Below the pieces are notes generated by a model. It had not been told where the DNA came from, made no database searches, and was given only the letters and a program-made list of their open reading frames with translations. Positions 49,735 through 63,472 of a stretch of DNA of 64,000 nt are shown piece after piece; the first letter of the stretch is position 1; each line of letters begins with the position of its first letter. Location of the stretch: positions 864,479 through 928,478 of the forward strand of contig JACAXG010000165.1 in assembly GCA_018881555.1 (NCBI GenBank). The letters run 5' to 3'. Source of the stretch: Amblyornis subalaris. Taxonomy: Eukaryota > Chordata > Aves > Passeriformes > Ptilonorhynchidae. The position numbers were made by a program, and so were the translations under genes.

Positions 49735-52700
49735 GATATTGAAAGCCCTTTAATCTACTGCTGTGTAATCAGCAGCTTATTTCGCTGCGGAGGTAAATGA
49801 CACCGGTGTGAGACATTAGCTATGCACAGCTCCAAGCTCACTGGAAAACCTCCTTTATTGGCTGGGAAGTATTCACTGGCATGCACCTGGGGCAGGCAGA
49901 GCAGGCCAGCCTTGCCCCACTCCTGGCTGCAAACCAGGTGGCTTTCAGTGTCCTCACATGGGTACAGGGGGCCATGCACAGCCTTGTGACTCCATCCAAG
50001 TATGCTAGGAGGGTGTCAGGAGGGATAAACCCAGTGAATGGCAGTGGGGAATGTGTCTAGAGCATGAATGTCTGAGCTCTGAACTGACACTGGCTTACAT
50101 GTACCAGCATGGAACCTTGAAAAAGAGTAGCAGAGACCCATCAGGATGGAGATTTGGGTTCCTCCCATGCTCACTGTGTCCTGTGCAAGCTTTCACCATA
50201 AACCTTGGCACACGTGGCTGTCGTCCATGCTCAGCTCTCACTGCCTCCCTGCAGCCACTGCTGGTGCCGGAGGAAGTTTGGCAGATGCTTTGTCCTTGCT
50301 CTGTGTTTGTGTGAGAGGGGAGCTATGGGGAGCAGGGCTTGTGGACCCTTCCAGCACATCACAGACTCCTTGAGATGGTGTCTCCAGCAAAGACAAGCAC
50401 TACATGACTAAAACAGAGTCATGGAGGTCATCCCCTGGCCTGGAGGGTTGTAGCAGTGTTTTCCCAGGATTTTAGTAGGGAGGGAAAGAGAACGCTGAAG
50501 CATTTGCCATGGCCGGTGGCAGCACTCAGCACCATGGCTTCAGTTCCTGCACACCGAAAGGAGCAGAGTCAGGACTCAGACTGCACGGATGTGCCAGCCA
50601 GGCCTATCCAAGCCACACAGGAACTGTTACTCTTACTGGTGGTGTCCCGAGACTCAGACTTACACTCGACCCTAAAGCCCTAAAGTCTCATCTAAACAGG
50701 CCAGGCAGACAATGAATGGAAGAGTTGATCTGTCACTCCTTTACACAGGGAAGGAAGAGAGGGGCGGTGAGTGACACACAGAGACCGTGGCAGGGCCACA
50801 GTGGAAGCGTGAGCCTATCGTCACTGTGGAGCAGAGCTCTGCAGTGTCATTCTCCCACAACCCAGATGCTCCTGGGCTCAGAGCTGCAGCTATGTCTGCC
50901 TGATAAACTCTCTGTCACAGGCAGGGACCAATCTCCTCTGCTGGGGATGCTCCTCCACCCTGGGGCATGCTGCTGACAAGGGGGGTCTTCCTACAACATG
51001 ACCACAAGCCCCCTTAGCCCTTCAGAAATGGTGTTTGGGATGCAGCAGCAGCAGCTGCAAGAAATTTAGAGGGAGAGCAGACAGCTCTCAGGGCAACCTC
51101 TTACTTTCTGCCCATCTCTGCGTCCTGTTGTGTTCACCCCCAGCACCCCTGTCCACAGAAATCACTCTATTTTTAAATAAAAATAAACAAAAAAAAACAA
51201 ACAAACCAACCAAACCCCACACACAGCAACCAAACCACAAAATGCTTGAAATGTGTTGGAGTCACCCATCAGCATTTTTCAGTCAATAGTCAGCACAGAT
51301 GTAGTCCAGGGTGCTGTTTCTCTACTGCGAGGGACTGGAGGTGCCCATCGTGGTGAGCATGCAAAAAACCAGCCCAACCTCGTGCATCATGTCCTGAGCC
51401 CTGTGCCCCCCTGGATGCCCTCAGGAAAAGTCATCTCCAGCCTTTTTATCTCTGCTGCCAGTTTCTGTGGGTCTCCACGATGTGCTGGCACGCACCCGCA
51501 GCCTGGAATGGCTCCGTGTGAGATCTAGCCTTGGACTTTGCCTGCCTGAACAAAGGCAAGAGACCCGGCGGTGCCTTCCTTCTTCCCAGCGGGTGGCTGC
51601 CTTTTTCTGCTGGCTGGGATTTTTCAGGGAGTCAGGGACATTGGGTTAAGCATTGCTAGAGCAGGGCAGGAAGCCAGGAGAGCTCTTGTTCCCGTAGCAC
51701 AGGAGGTCAAAGGACCAGCACGCTCCCTCCCGGACAGCACTCACAACTCCTCTGTCTGCAGCCACTTCCTCAGGATGTGAGAAATGCTGGGTAGGTAAAG
51801 ACCTCCTGCGGATGAAGGACAGGGAAGGACCTCTGCTGGTACCCCTCATCCCAGTCCTCTGTAAGGGTGCAGGGTGGCTCAGCAAGCAGGGTGCTTGGAA
51901 AGGGCAGCAACTATGGGGCAGCCACCCCAGGACGCTGTGGGGCTCATCACGGGACACCAAGAAACGTGAAAGCAGGTTAATGACACTCTCTGATGGTTCA
52001 GAAGAGTGGTAATAAATATCTCTTACAAGAATAAAAGGATGTAAAAGGTATCATGTGAAATTTCACAGTGCAAAGTGTGAAGGAAGAAGCCCAAGAGCAG
52101 CAGTGCTGGGTCAGGACAGAGGCTCTGTCTCTCTCTCCAGCTGAGACCACTACTAGGTACATAAATCAGCAGACACAGAGGAAACCAGTCATTCTTCCCT
52201 TCCATCCCCTGCCAACACCCAGGAGTCACCAGTGCAGGAGCTTCCCCAGGTGGGGCTTGTGTGGGAACCACGTGGAGCCACCTGTGGTGGGTTTGTCCAG
52301 CCCCTGGCTGTGCCCCACCAGCACCCTGTGCTGAGAGTTCAATGGATTATCTACAGAGAGTGTGAAAAGATCACTGCTGCTGGCTTTAAACTTCAACCCG
52401 AGCGTTTCAGGGAAGGGCATGGAACAGGAGCATCTGGGTTGGCCCTGGCAGTGCTGCAGTGAGCTGTGAGGAGGATGTGTCTAACCAGTTTTGACCAGGG
52501 GTCCTGGGTCAGCCTGTCTGAAGGAGAAGGAGGCTTTAAAAGACCTTCAAGTGTTCCAGGGAATCAAGGCACTTCTAAGGGGATTGGGGTAGCATTATGA
52601 GAAGGGAGAGGAGCTCAGGGACTTAGTAGGTTTTAATGCTGCCCAGTTTCTGACAGTTCCTTTCCAGCAGTTTTGGAGTCTGGCTAACACAATGGCTGTG

Positions 52701-54397
52701 CTTGGAGTGGGATGTCTTTTCTTTTCCCATCCTTCTGACTGTTATCTTGATGACTGTCCCCTCTGTTTCCAGTAAAAAAGGATGCAGAAGCAAGTCCTTC
52801 CTCAGCAGGGCCTGGAGCCAGTCTGCCTTATCAGTCACAGAAGAGCCAGCCAGGGGCTTTCCACTCCTTGCTGCTGTGCCCTGTTAGGAATACCAGCCTG
52901 GTACATCTTACATGTTCCAGAGACTTCCCCAGCTTCCCCTGTGCACTCTTGGCAGTTCTGTCCCAGAAGACATTAGGTTGACCTTTTTTTGGTGGGCTTT
53001 TTCCTGGTCCTGATCCATCTCTGCCTGGAAATTGCTGGACAGGGGTATCCCACAGGAAAACTGGGAAGAATGCTACTGCTCTGGGGCAGTTTAGCCCCTT
53101 TGCTCCATGAGGAAGCCCTCAAAAACTCAGCCACTGTGGCTTCCTCCAGCTCCCTTTGCAAGCAGCTGAGATAAAGTCTCACTTTGGACTTTCAATGTTT
53201 GACTCTTTGCCCTTGCTGTCCCTGACGGCCCATGCAAGGTGGCATGGAGCTGCAGACTCTCTTCACACCACGGCTGGACCAAGACAGTCTCCTGGCTGTC
53301 AAAGAAAGCCCTTTGTAGCAGATCCATATCAAACCCCTGCAGAACTACCTGCCCTCCCCCTTCACGCACACTGCCCAAAACAGGAGAGCAGGAAGAGAAG
53401 GAGAAATGCTGAGCAGATTGGGGCTGTTCAGACTGGAAAGTACTGACCCAGAAGGTTTTTGTGTAAGTACAACCAGACATAGTCAATGAGGGGCAAGATC
53501 TGGACCAGGAGGAATTCCTTCCCAGAATGCGCTGGGGTTCTGGAAACAGACAGGGCAATGACCCTCTTGAAGCCCAGCCAGAGCCCTTGGAAAAAAGCAC
53601 CTCAGGGTCACATTCACGGGGGTTAATGCCCTGTTGAAAGAAGTTGTTCTCTCCCTACCTTTGTGCTGCATGCGGCACAGGAAAGGCTGCAGCCTCAAAA
53701 AATGGTGGTGCAAGTGAGGCAGAGCCCCTCTGCAAAGCTGGAAGTTTCTGCTCATCATGGACTTGTCCCAACTGCCAGCACAGCCCGTGATGAATGGCCC
53801 CAGCATGTTCCAGCACACCACAGCCCCCCAGCATTTACTTTAGACAGCTGCAGCACAAGGAAGACAAATGAGATCAAGAGAAACCCAACCTTCTCTTGGC
53901 CCCCTCTGTCTCTATTTACATGTCTGTTTTCTTCTCCAGGGCCATGCATCTCCTTTGTTTAGGAGAGTGTCTGGCTTCTGATCTTGTTCCAGATGTTTTT
54001 TGCTTGAGCCCTTCCTTATTCTGTTAGAGCACTGAGCACAGACACTTGAGGGCCTGCTTTGATTAGAACTCCCTTGACTCTAATGCTTCAGACCTTGCAC
54101 CAACCCAAACCCACAGCCTCTGTTTGGCACTACCCAGGGGACCAGGCACTGCCCATCTCCTGCCAGCCACACTCTCACAGCTGCCTCCCACTCCAAATGC
54201 TCAAAACCCGATGAGGGTGAGGATATGCCACAAGGTGGAATACATCTCTCTGAGCTCTCCAGAGAGAGAAAGGACCCCACGAGGGCTTCCCCCTCAGTAC
54301 GGCTCCCTGAGCTGTGCCCTTGCTCCAAGCCCGGGCTGAGCATCAGGATAGTGGTGATACACCCATCCACTCCACCGGAGCGTGCAGCAGCATGACA

Positions 54398-54434
54398 GCT
54401 CTGCAGGGAGCCCAGCCCTGCGAGGAGCCCAGCC
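54398..54434. repeat. 17-bp tandem duplication
   Basis: GAGCCCAGCCCTGCGAG occurs twice in direct succession. Confidence 0.95.
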
Positions 54435-57400
54435 CTGCGAGGACAGGTGGTCTGGGAAGTGTTTGGCAAGATGGGAACAGTGTGTTCTGCCAGCTAGCTC
54501 TCCAGCTTCAAACCAGCCTTTATTTATCTCCGAGCAAGGCTGCACAGCTGCTTTCAAAAGGCGTTTGATGCTAAACTCCTTGGCTTCACGTTCGCCCTGA
54601 AGAGCTCTTTTCTGTTATCTCTTTGGGTTGCTTTCTTTTTTTTTTTCCCCAAGCCCAAACTCAAATTATGCTGGTGAAACAGAGCCAAGGCTGCCAAGGC
54701 CCTTGTCGGAGCACCCTAGCATGTGGCCCAGATGGTGACGGCAAGAATGCTGGTTTTCACTGCTGGTGGTTCGCACTCCACTATTAGCACCGCACAGCTT
54801 GCTCCACTTCAAAGGTACTCCTAATGGATGACACACAAGATCTGTTTCTTTCAGCCCGGCTTGGCAAGCTCTCCCCACACTCCCAAGGCACCTTCATCAC
54901 ACAGGCACTAGGTCAGGTCCTGCATTTATATCCAGGAACAAGGGTTTTCTTGTGCCCGCAGGCAGCTTCACATCAAGCACCCAACAAGTAAGTGGGGGCT
55001 TCAGAGTGTAGCTCCATCCTCCCTTCTCCTCCTTCTATAGAGGTTCCCAAGGTCATGGGAAGTGAAGAATTTCATGTACCCCTCAGAATTACAGCATAAG
55101 GCAGAGAAAGTCCGCCTCACCCACTAGGAACCTGGCAGGCCAGTATAACAGGTGGAAAAGAGGGATTAGGATGTACTGCCCGGCATCATCTAACCCATCC
55201 TGTGCAGAGCCAGCACTACTTCCAGATTTCTGACAAGCTTTGGTCTAACTGTAAAAGTTTCCAGCAATGGAGATGCAGCATTTCTTCATCTGCCTCTTCC
55301 TAGTAAATGAAATTTCCCCCAGAGTCTGACCCCTGTGGCTTCTTGACTTATCAGAAGTAAACTCAGTACTTCTTTTTACTTTCTCTTTGCTATATCCTTC
55401 TATGCACTTGGAGACCATGTCATCCATTCTTGGAAACAAGATTAGCTCAAGTTCCTTCAGCCCAGTGTTTGAGGCCAGGTCATCCAGACCTCTGACCAAA
55501 CTCACTACTGTCCTCCACAACTCTCACAAGTGGGTGCACATCTTTCCAGAGTCCAGCTGTCCCCTCTGGGACCACCTCTCCCAACGAGACCAATTTTTGT
55601 GACTCACGCACCACAGGACCACGCATGAGCGATGTCCAAAATCTTCACTAAAGAAATCTCAGGGATAAATTAAACAGCTGTGCCTTCTGGGAAGGAAGGG
55701 GACACCACCTGGATGCAGTGACAGCAAGTTGCAGGACATATATCCCCTTGTCCCCATCCCAACAGCTGCACACAACCCCCATTTCTGCCCCAGCTCCCAA
55801 GCTGGGCTGGACATCTGAGCACCTCTTGGTATGAAGCTGACTCACAAATGGTTCTTTGTGGTGATTTTTTGCTTCAGTTTGCAGTAACACAGTTTTAAAC
55901 ACCAGCTCTACAGCACACACGCGTGCCAGGAGATGCTATTTTTTGCAACAAGCCACCTGTGTTGGATTTGCTAGCAGCAGGGCTAGTGAGCAGTTTAGCT
56001 GGAAGCCAGGCCAAGGTAGAGAGATCATCCCTCATACCATCCCCTGTCAAGCTGCAAAATATCTGCTGCTCCAAGTGTCTGTACGGGGATGAGGGGCAAA
56101 GCAGCACAAACAGGACAGAGCCTCCCTCCCCGAAGTGAGAAGTGCTGGGCTGAGTGACAGCATCTCCAGGACCTGCTGCCCTCCTGAAGCCAACTGAATC
56201 CCAGAGGCTCAGCAAAGAGCCATCGCGCAGCACGGACACAGCCTTCAGAAACAGCAGGGATCAACACAGCAGACTTCAGCCCTGCTTTCACCCCAGGCAG
56301 GCGATGAAACCCACAGCCCTGTTGGCTCTGACGCTGGGAATTCCCTGGGGTAGCTGTCCCTGTCAGGGTCAGAGGACAATGCAGTAGTTGGGAAATGAAA
56401 CCAAGCACTGTGAGAAGAGGCTGAATCTGTAGCTGTAGCATATCCGGGACACTTCTGCTTTTGTTCTTTGCAGTGCAGTGGCTGTCATCCATCACCATAA
56501 ACGCTGACTGGTGCCTTTCCAAAAGCTGTGTCAGCTAAATAAAAAGGTGGGAAACTATACGTTGCAGGTACTTTCAAGGAAAGCACTTGATTTATTCACC
56601 GAAGACCACCACAGCAGCTCACATTTCTGCAGCATTGTCCCTCCCAAAGAGGGCAGAAGGTCACATCTTGATAATTTAAACAGGATTAAGGAGAGTGGAT
56701 GTAAACACAGTTGTGTGCTCGCAGTGTGGGGACAGTCAGTGCACATCCCAGCAGAGGAGGGGCTTTCCCAACCATAACATCTGCAAGAAAGAAAATGTTG
56801 CTTTCTGTGGGAAAGTGGGGAAGAATTAGATGTGTTTGGAGAAAGGACCGACCAAAGGCTGCAGCAGGTGAATGTCCCAAGCCAAGCAGCTTGCAAAACA
56901 CCACACCTTGGAAATCTGCATTGGCACAGCACAGCTGCCAAATCCTCTGGACAGGCACAGAATAGTCGCCATGCCAATAAAATCTAAGGGAGAAGGATCC
57001 GAGAAAACTGAGCAGAAACTGGACAGCACAGGGCCAAGCAGACGGAGGGAGACACCAGGATTAGAGGTTTGCACTTGTTAAAGCTAAACAAAAATCTCAG
57101 GAAGAGCCCAAGTGTGTCTTACTATCAGCAATCTTCTGGCTTTCCCTTTTCACCATGGGCAAGGAAACATTCCTCATGCTTATGGGTGCAGTGCATCCCA
57201 GCCAGCCTCGGGGTGCATACCAGTTTCACAAATTCATGAGAAGATCCAAAATCTTCTGTGCTTTGCTTGCTTGGGTCTTGCCCCATGGCTGTCCCTCTCA
57301 TCCCAAGCATATCTTTACTAGCTGCCTCCAAGCCCCCTCCCTGCCATCTGAGCTGGTGGTGACCCCTCACCTCAGTCTCCAACAGATCCAGCTCTGTTCT

Positions 57401-60400
57401 GCCGTGTATCCAGGCCATTTTGCTGTGGTTGCAGAGCAATTGAGAAAAGAAGGGAGGAGAAGTTCCCCTCAGCCTTCTGTCCGGGGGACACACTGAAGGA
57501 AGCAGAAAAAAACCTTACCTAGACACACAGCTAAGCAGGAAAACAGGAGGGAGAGGTGAGGAGGGACACAGAAATGGCACTAAGCCTCCCATCACTGCCT
57601 ACTGCTCCATTGGGAGGGATGGATAACGGGTACTTTCCACAGCCTTCTGTCAGCAGGTTCAGTTTTCTATTTGCTTGTCCTCTGGGTTTTGTTTTTATCT
57701 CCAGTTTTTACTGCTACTGTGCATAAAGAGAAGATGGGTGCCTCTGAAGGCAGAGAGGACGTGTCCCCAGTCCCTTTCCAAAGGGTGTGCTGAGCCCTGG
57801 CACCTGGGCAAAGGTGTGCCTGGCTCATGGCTGAGCCCACACTGCAAGGAGCTGTAGTTCTTGCTACTCCTAAAAACACAAAGCTGAGTCGAGTCCTGTC
57901 TAGACAAAAGGGTCTCCATATCAGAAAACTTCTGGGCTCAATTGGACTCCGGGGGCTCGGGCCAGGAAAAGCACCCTGATCCCATGCTCCAGTCCTGAGG
58001 ATCAGACCATGGAGGTGCAGGCTGGGTGATACCACCAGGGAGAGTTCTGCTGCAGGAAGAGCATAGCAGGAATGGCACCAGCTCCTTCTCGGAACCCCCC
58101 AGCCTGGCTAAGCGTGCTGGCATCTTCCCACAGGACGAATCTTGGCAGGAAGTGTCCAGACAAGCAGCGGTGGTGATGATATGCTGGAAATGAGGGGGGA
58201 GCAAGCAGGGGCCTGAGGATGAGAGATGCCAGGTCTGGATCCTCTCCATCATCCACACGTGTTGTTTAGGCAAGAGCAAACAGCACAATGGAACAAGGCT
58301 AAAGGGGCTTTTCCTCACCTGACTTCCCACCGTTCCCAACCATCCACATGTCCCATCTCCTCGTAAAAACCCAGACAGGTCCCTGAGCCCCTGCCAGCTG
58401 GATCTGGCACTGGTGCCAAGGGAGGGAAGCCCCTTGCCTTGGCACCAAGGAAAGAAGACAACCGGAATGGGGAACAGCTGGCCCCTGCACTGGCAAATGC
58501 GCCCAGAGCGTGTTCACAGCTCCTGTTGACCCTTGTGCTCCCGGGGTTCACGAGAAGAAGCTGTGTGAAGGTTGTGAGAGTGGGAACAGCTTTTAGCCCC
58601 CGTGGTGCAGCTCTCCGTGCCTGTGGGTTCATGTGGGGACGATGCAGCTGGTTCCTCCCCAGTCACTCCAGGAGCAGCGTATGCAACACATGGGTGACGC
58701 TGGTGGCAGAAAAAGCCCCCATACACTGTCTCTTTGGAGGCAAGGGACAAAACCAGTTCCAGTAAAGCCCCTGGAAGGGGTGTTATGGCACCAAGTGAGA
58801 CCAACACAGCATTTCCCTCTGGAGCCTTGCTCTTGCTGGAGAGAAGCAGACGGGTGTGTTTGCCACGGAACCTTCAATCCTACCTCCCAGCTGGGTATGC
58901 CTATGGCAGGTCAGACCTTGAGACCACAGCAGATTGTGCCTGCTGTGTCTGGTGCCCCTTGAGGACAGCCTGGGTGGCATCCAAGACTGCCTTCACCATG
59001 CCAGGGAGAGACATGAGTGCTCTCATGATCCCAGCTGTGAGTGCTGGCAGCCAGGGATCCACCCAAAGCCTGCTCAGTTTTCTTGCAGGCAAAGCCTTGT
59101 CCTTCCTCTCCTGCCTTGTGCATAGTCACCAACAGGGAGGCCGTTTTGTCAGCTCCCTTGGAAAGCTTTTCAGTTATAGCACCTCGTTACTCCACAACAT
59201 GTGAAATACAGGTCCCAGGTTTGGATAAAGGCTACAGGTGATTCAGCCTATGCTCCAGAACCAAAGGGATCCCTGCACATAGCTCCAGAGCTACTGAAGG
59301 TATGTCTGCATCCTAATGCCATGGATTCTCGTCCTGCACCACCCACCCCTGAGAATGAGAGTAGGAGAGTAGGAAAAGAGAAGGAAAAACATGTCTGGGA
59401 AGAGAGAAACAGAAGGACTTCTTTACTGAAAGTAGCTTTTGGCTGGGAACCGAGGTTTTTGACACAGCAGTGACTAGCTGCTTTCCCTAAGGAAAGTGGC
59501 TGCTTCCTTCTGAAGAGATCATTGACATTTTGTATCAGAAAAACTCACTCCCTAGTTTACTAAGCACTGAGCCAGGCTGGTTTTTGACAGATTTCCAAGA
59601 GCTGGGCTCTGAAGTGGTGGGACAGCTACTACAAAGCTGGAGGAGAGACAGGAGCCAGGACCATGTACCAGGCCCAGGACAGCACCTCCTCTTGTCCTCC
59701 CCTGGGGGGTAAGAGCAGCCTGCTGCCAGAGCTGGGACCTGGATCACCATCCACTTGTGAACACAGCAGACAAGGACCTAGCGGGGATCTGTGGTGTGCA
59801 GCTGCATTGCTCTGAGGAGGACACCTTTACTGTTCCCAGGAGAGGTGGGAACCCTGGGCTTTGCAGCCATGCTCTTGCAGGCAGGTTGACCAAGACATGC
59901 CTCAAACACTTGTGGAAATAGATTAACCTGCTTCCAGCATCCAAGAGATCAGTGCAAGCCCCTTCTCCCTCAGCTTCCGTGGTCCAGGACACTCTTGTCC
60001 TCGTCAGGGTAGCCTGCAGCCAAGGATGAATCTGATCGACCCCAGGCTAAGCCCCTCAGGCAGTCCCTGCCCTTCACAGGGACCTGCTCCAGCTGCAGCA
60101 ACTCAGCCTTGGTGCAGAGCCATGCCAAGCATCCTCCCCCTCCTCAGCCACAGCCCCCTCACAGGTCACTGAGCGAGCAGCAGGAAGGCTTCTGTCCAAG
60201 CAAGCACCAGTTATCCTCATTTCCCACTCACGCTGTTTGTCTTGGCCTCTCTTCCCATACCAGCCTTCCTTCTCTTCCTTCTTCTGCCCAGGATTGGATT
60301 GCTGGGGCTGTCACTATAGTTAATGATCTGGGACAGAGCTGGTGCTCTGGGAGAGTCACGGTCAGAGACATCCGAGCCTGGAGTGTTGTGTGTGCACAGA

Positions 60401-61547
60401 CACCAGGGAGGAGGATCCCAGCGGGGAGAACACTTGGAAGAGAAACAAGTCACCAACCAAGTGAGCCAGATGACCAGGGGAGGGGAAGAGACAGGGCTAA
60501 GCTAGCAATGAAGAGGTCTCAGCAAAAAGCCATCTAGTACCAGGAACAGCCCAGCCACTGCACCACCATGAATGCCATTCCCTGAGGGCTGGTGGCCGCG
60601 TACCCCCCACCTTCACCAACTGTCCTGAGCCATTTCACTCCCAACCTGTGCCCAGGAATGCTGGCTGGCACCAAAACCCAGTAATTTAATGGTGTGGGCA
60701 GTCACACTTGACACTGTGGTGCTCGGGAGGAGAGGATGGTGCTTGGCTGTTGTCCATGCAAATCCCACCGGTGCGTGTTCAGCCCATGCTTCAGCTGGAC
60801 AGAACAGCTTTGTTCAAACATCACATGGCCTGGAAAAAAGAGGATATAAGGACACTTTGACACAGCAAGAGCTTAGTCACAGTGCACAGCAGAGCCAAGG
60901 CTCAGGAGGAAAATGGCCACAGACTCCCAGCCTGCAATTGACAAGTGGTAGGAGCTGGTGGGCTGCCATCTGTGCCTTATCCATGGATGTGCCCAGGAGC
61001 AGGTGTCTTCAGCAGCTTCCATTTCCTCAAAAGCTCCTTGTGGTCACCTTCATCCCAGCTGCCAGCAAGCTCTGACCTGCCAGGGCAATCAACCACACTG
61101 TGCCTCAGTTTCCCTTTACTGCCAGGACAAAGCTCCTGTTCCCGTAGCTCTTCTTCCCATGCTCCCGTGGAAGCTGAGAGCTGCAGAGTTCCAGCCCAGC
61201 AGCTGCACTGGCAGGACTGGAGTGTTTTGGGCTGGATGGTGCGATACTGGCATGCTTCCTCCTACCCCATCCCTGCACGCACAGCCCTGGGGATCTGCTC
61301 TGGTAGCCTGGCTGAGCAGTGCAGAGCAGGGCCCCTACTTTGCCACAGTGCTGAGAGACTCCCAGGAGAGACCTGCAGCCCAGCTGCTGTGCCTTTCACC
61401 CCCATGAACCCCCTTTTCTACTTCCCACACCCCAGGACAGCCCCCTTGCCGCTGCAGCAGGCAGGCAATGCTGTCTGCTCACCACACACTCCATGCTGAC
61501 TTTCAGGCTCAAACATGAGGCATGACAACTACCTGATGGTTTTTCTT

Positions 61548-62364
61548 TTTATTTAACAAAATCACAGCACAATAAAAATGAGAGTAAAGAAGCAGCATAC
61601 ACATGGAATTGTTGCAATAGACAGATCTAGCAGCAAACAACCTGGGAGCAACTCCAGGCATGGGCACAGGGCAGGTTTGGAAGGTGGTGCCAGGCTGGGG
61701 GACTGAGAAGAGGGGCAATGACCCTGAGGAGAGCAGGGGCCAGGAGCCTGCTCTGCAGCTGCCACATTACTGGCTCTATTTCTACCCTTGCGAGAAAGAG
61801 CGGGAGGGGAACGGTGCAGGGAATTCAGGAGTGAGAGGGGAACCACATCGGCCACTCTTTGTCCAAGGGCATCTGGGTTGTGCTTAGCAAGGGTCAGCAC
61901 AATGTATGGACATTGTGGAACGTCTCCATCGCTCCCCTCCATCCCCACACTGCCCTACGCTGGCAGCCCTTCCCAGGGATGAGGAAGAACTCTGGCTTGG
62001 GGTGTCAATGGAAACCAAAGGGATCAAACTCGAGCTAGAGGTCGCAGCTGCTGTGCTGAAGGGAAGTCTGAGACTCCCCAGCTTGCCTCATAGATCAGTC
62101 CATCAAACAGCTTTCAAGATGCAAAGATGATGGAGTCCAGCAGCCCTGGCTCAGCCTGGCACGGGTTGCTGGGTCACACCGGTGACAGAGAGAAAAAGAG
62201 AGAGCAGACAGGATTCTGCCCAGTCCCACGCACTGGCATGAGTCCCAAGGAGGGTCAGCCTTGAGGCTGGAGGTGGAAGCAGGTCGGCTCCATTAGCAGC
62301 AGATTCACAGCTGGGAGTTGGTCCCACTCCAAGCGTTGGGACCAGCCATGGGCTTCTTCAGAGA
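61548..62364 (-). terminator. CCL19: CCL19 3' UTR and probable poly(A) signal
   Basis: The first AATAAA on the minus strand after the stop is at 61553-61548, in an AT-rich stretch. That gives a 3' UTR of about 0.83 kb, longer than in human CCL19, so an unseen non-canonical signal nearer the stop is possible. Confidence 0.6.
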
Positions 62365-62385
62365 CTACTTGCCCTGGCGTTTGGC
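62365..62385 (-). CDS. CCL19: CCL19 exon 4 (last six residues)
   Basis: The acceptor CACTTCTCCAG is followed by codons for AKRQGK and a TAG stop. The short basic end fits CCL19. A different splice phase would read on to another stop at 62358, but phase 0 follows from the exon 3 donor. Confidence 0.82.
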   Translation of the reverse strand, partial: AKRQGK

Positions 62386-63472
62386 CTGGAGAAGTGAAAA
62401 CCACAACTGGTATTAGTGTGCTCCTCGGGGCAGGAGCCTCCCCAGAGTCCCTTCCTCTGTTGGCCGAGCCATGGTGGTGACAGATCTGTCAGGGCTTGCA
62501 AAGCACCCACCAAACTCGTCACAAGCCCTCCCCATGAGGCTGCGCAAGCAGCAGACTCCCAGCTTGCAGGGCAGGAGTGGGGGGAGGTTTGCTCCCAGGG
62601 CCATTCGCCAAGGCGCGCACCAGGCTCCGACAAGGGTGACACTGGGTAGACAACAGCCCCAGGGCTGCATTTATTTGGGGTGGAAGAGGGACTACAGAGG
62701 AGACAGACTGGTCCCAGTAGGAGGGGGGAGGGATGGAGACCAAGACAAATTATCCTTGCCTCAGTGGAGCATGTCCCTGCTCTTCCCAGCAGCCCAGTCG
62801 CGCTGGGAAAAGCCTGTTCGGCAGTGGATAAACCCACCCCCAGGCTGCCCTCATGCATGACTGAGAACAGGGGTAGTTCTTACCCTCCTAGCAGATCTGG
62901 CACCCAGTTTCTCTCGGAGACTAACCACCCATGGGGAATGGAGGGGTGCACAGAGGCGCTTGCCCTTCGTGGTGATGAATCTGCCAGGCCCATGAGGAAA
63001 AGAACCAAGATGCAGTGAGCAGGACAACCCAGGGGTGCTCAAGAAAAGCTCAAGCTCTCACCAAGTGCCTACCTCACTGCCCACCTCACTGCCCTCCTCC
63101 ATCTCTACCTTTACATGACTTGCTTCACTGACTTTTGTCCCATGTTTTCCCCCATCAGCTGGTTCTCCTCTGACTGAGCCTCTTGATCTCCAGGATCTCT
63201 TCCACAACTCTTCCTATTCCCTCACCCTCAAAGCCAGCTCAACATCCCTCCTCCATGCTGCTCTGCCTCCAGCCCTGCCTCCTTGCAAGGTCCATCCCTT
63301 GACCATCACGAGGTCTTGTCCCTCAGCCGTCCCCACACGGGCTCTTACACGGTGGCAGGGATGTCACAGCCGTCCTGCACCAGCTGGAGCCAGTAATCCC
63401 TCACAATCCGCCGTGGGATGGGCGTCTCGCTTGTCCGCAGGCAGCAGTCGAGGACATTGTTCCCGCCGTGCA
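62365..63472 (-). CDS. CCL19: CC chemokine CCL19-like, exons 2-4 (signal-peptide exon missing from view)
   Basis: The product is a secreted CC chemokine; CCL19 is a CCR7 ligand that draws T cells and mature dendritic cells into lymphoid tissue. Exons read on the minus strand are 63472-63349, 62980-62884 and 62385-62365, with intron phases 1, 2 and 0 as in the CCL19/CCL21 genes. They encode 80 residues. The DCCL motif (visible Cys10/Cys11) is shared by CCL19 and CCL21, and TPIPRRIV follows it. The third cysteine is in LVQDGC and the fourth in KRLCAP, then W59VVSLREKL forms the C-terminal helix. The protein ends shortly after in SARRAKRQGK. Human CCL19 has the same plan and 77 mature residues; CCL21 normally has a long basic tail that is absent here, so I prefer CCL19. 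Exon 1 should end with one base of a split codon; I found no convincing candidate between 63473 and 64000. Confidence 0.88.
62884..62980 (-). CDS. CCL19: CCL19 exon 3
   Basis: It encodes FITTKGKRLCAPLHSPWVV and the C-terminal helix to SARR. The fourth cysteine is in LCAP. The acceptor is GCCTGGCAG and the donor is GTAAGA, phase 0. Confidence 0.92.
63349..63472 (-). CDS. CCL19: CCL19 exon 2
   Basis: Acceptor TCCTCCTCCAG precedes 63472. The exon encodes HGGNNVLDCCLRTSETPIPR through DGCDIPAT, with three of the four chemokine cysteines. The donor is GTAAGA, phase 2. Confidence 0.92.

Larger units (their letters stand above)
40116..61547. other. 21-kb intergenic region, no gene recognised
   Basis: Apart from the repeats and hexamers listed separately, I see only short or low-complexity frames, an A-rich AAAC run at 51.17-51.24 kb and scattered AATAAA hexamers on both strands. 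A 295-codon frame at 44017-44904 has no homology that I recognise. No chemokine cysteine pattern other than CCL19 was found, but a two- or three-exon small gene could escape reading by eye. Confidence 0.6.

Noticed and set aside
53410..53470. ATTGGGGCTGTTCAGACTGG, reminiscent of an internal CR1 block.
   Set aside because: The flanking sequence does not continue the CR1 match, so an old remnant cannot be told from chance.
61097..61125. GTGCCTCAGTTTCCC, similar to the core of a MIR-type SINE; a like motif is at 46776.
   Set aside because: The match is about 15 bases long with no supporting flanks.
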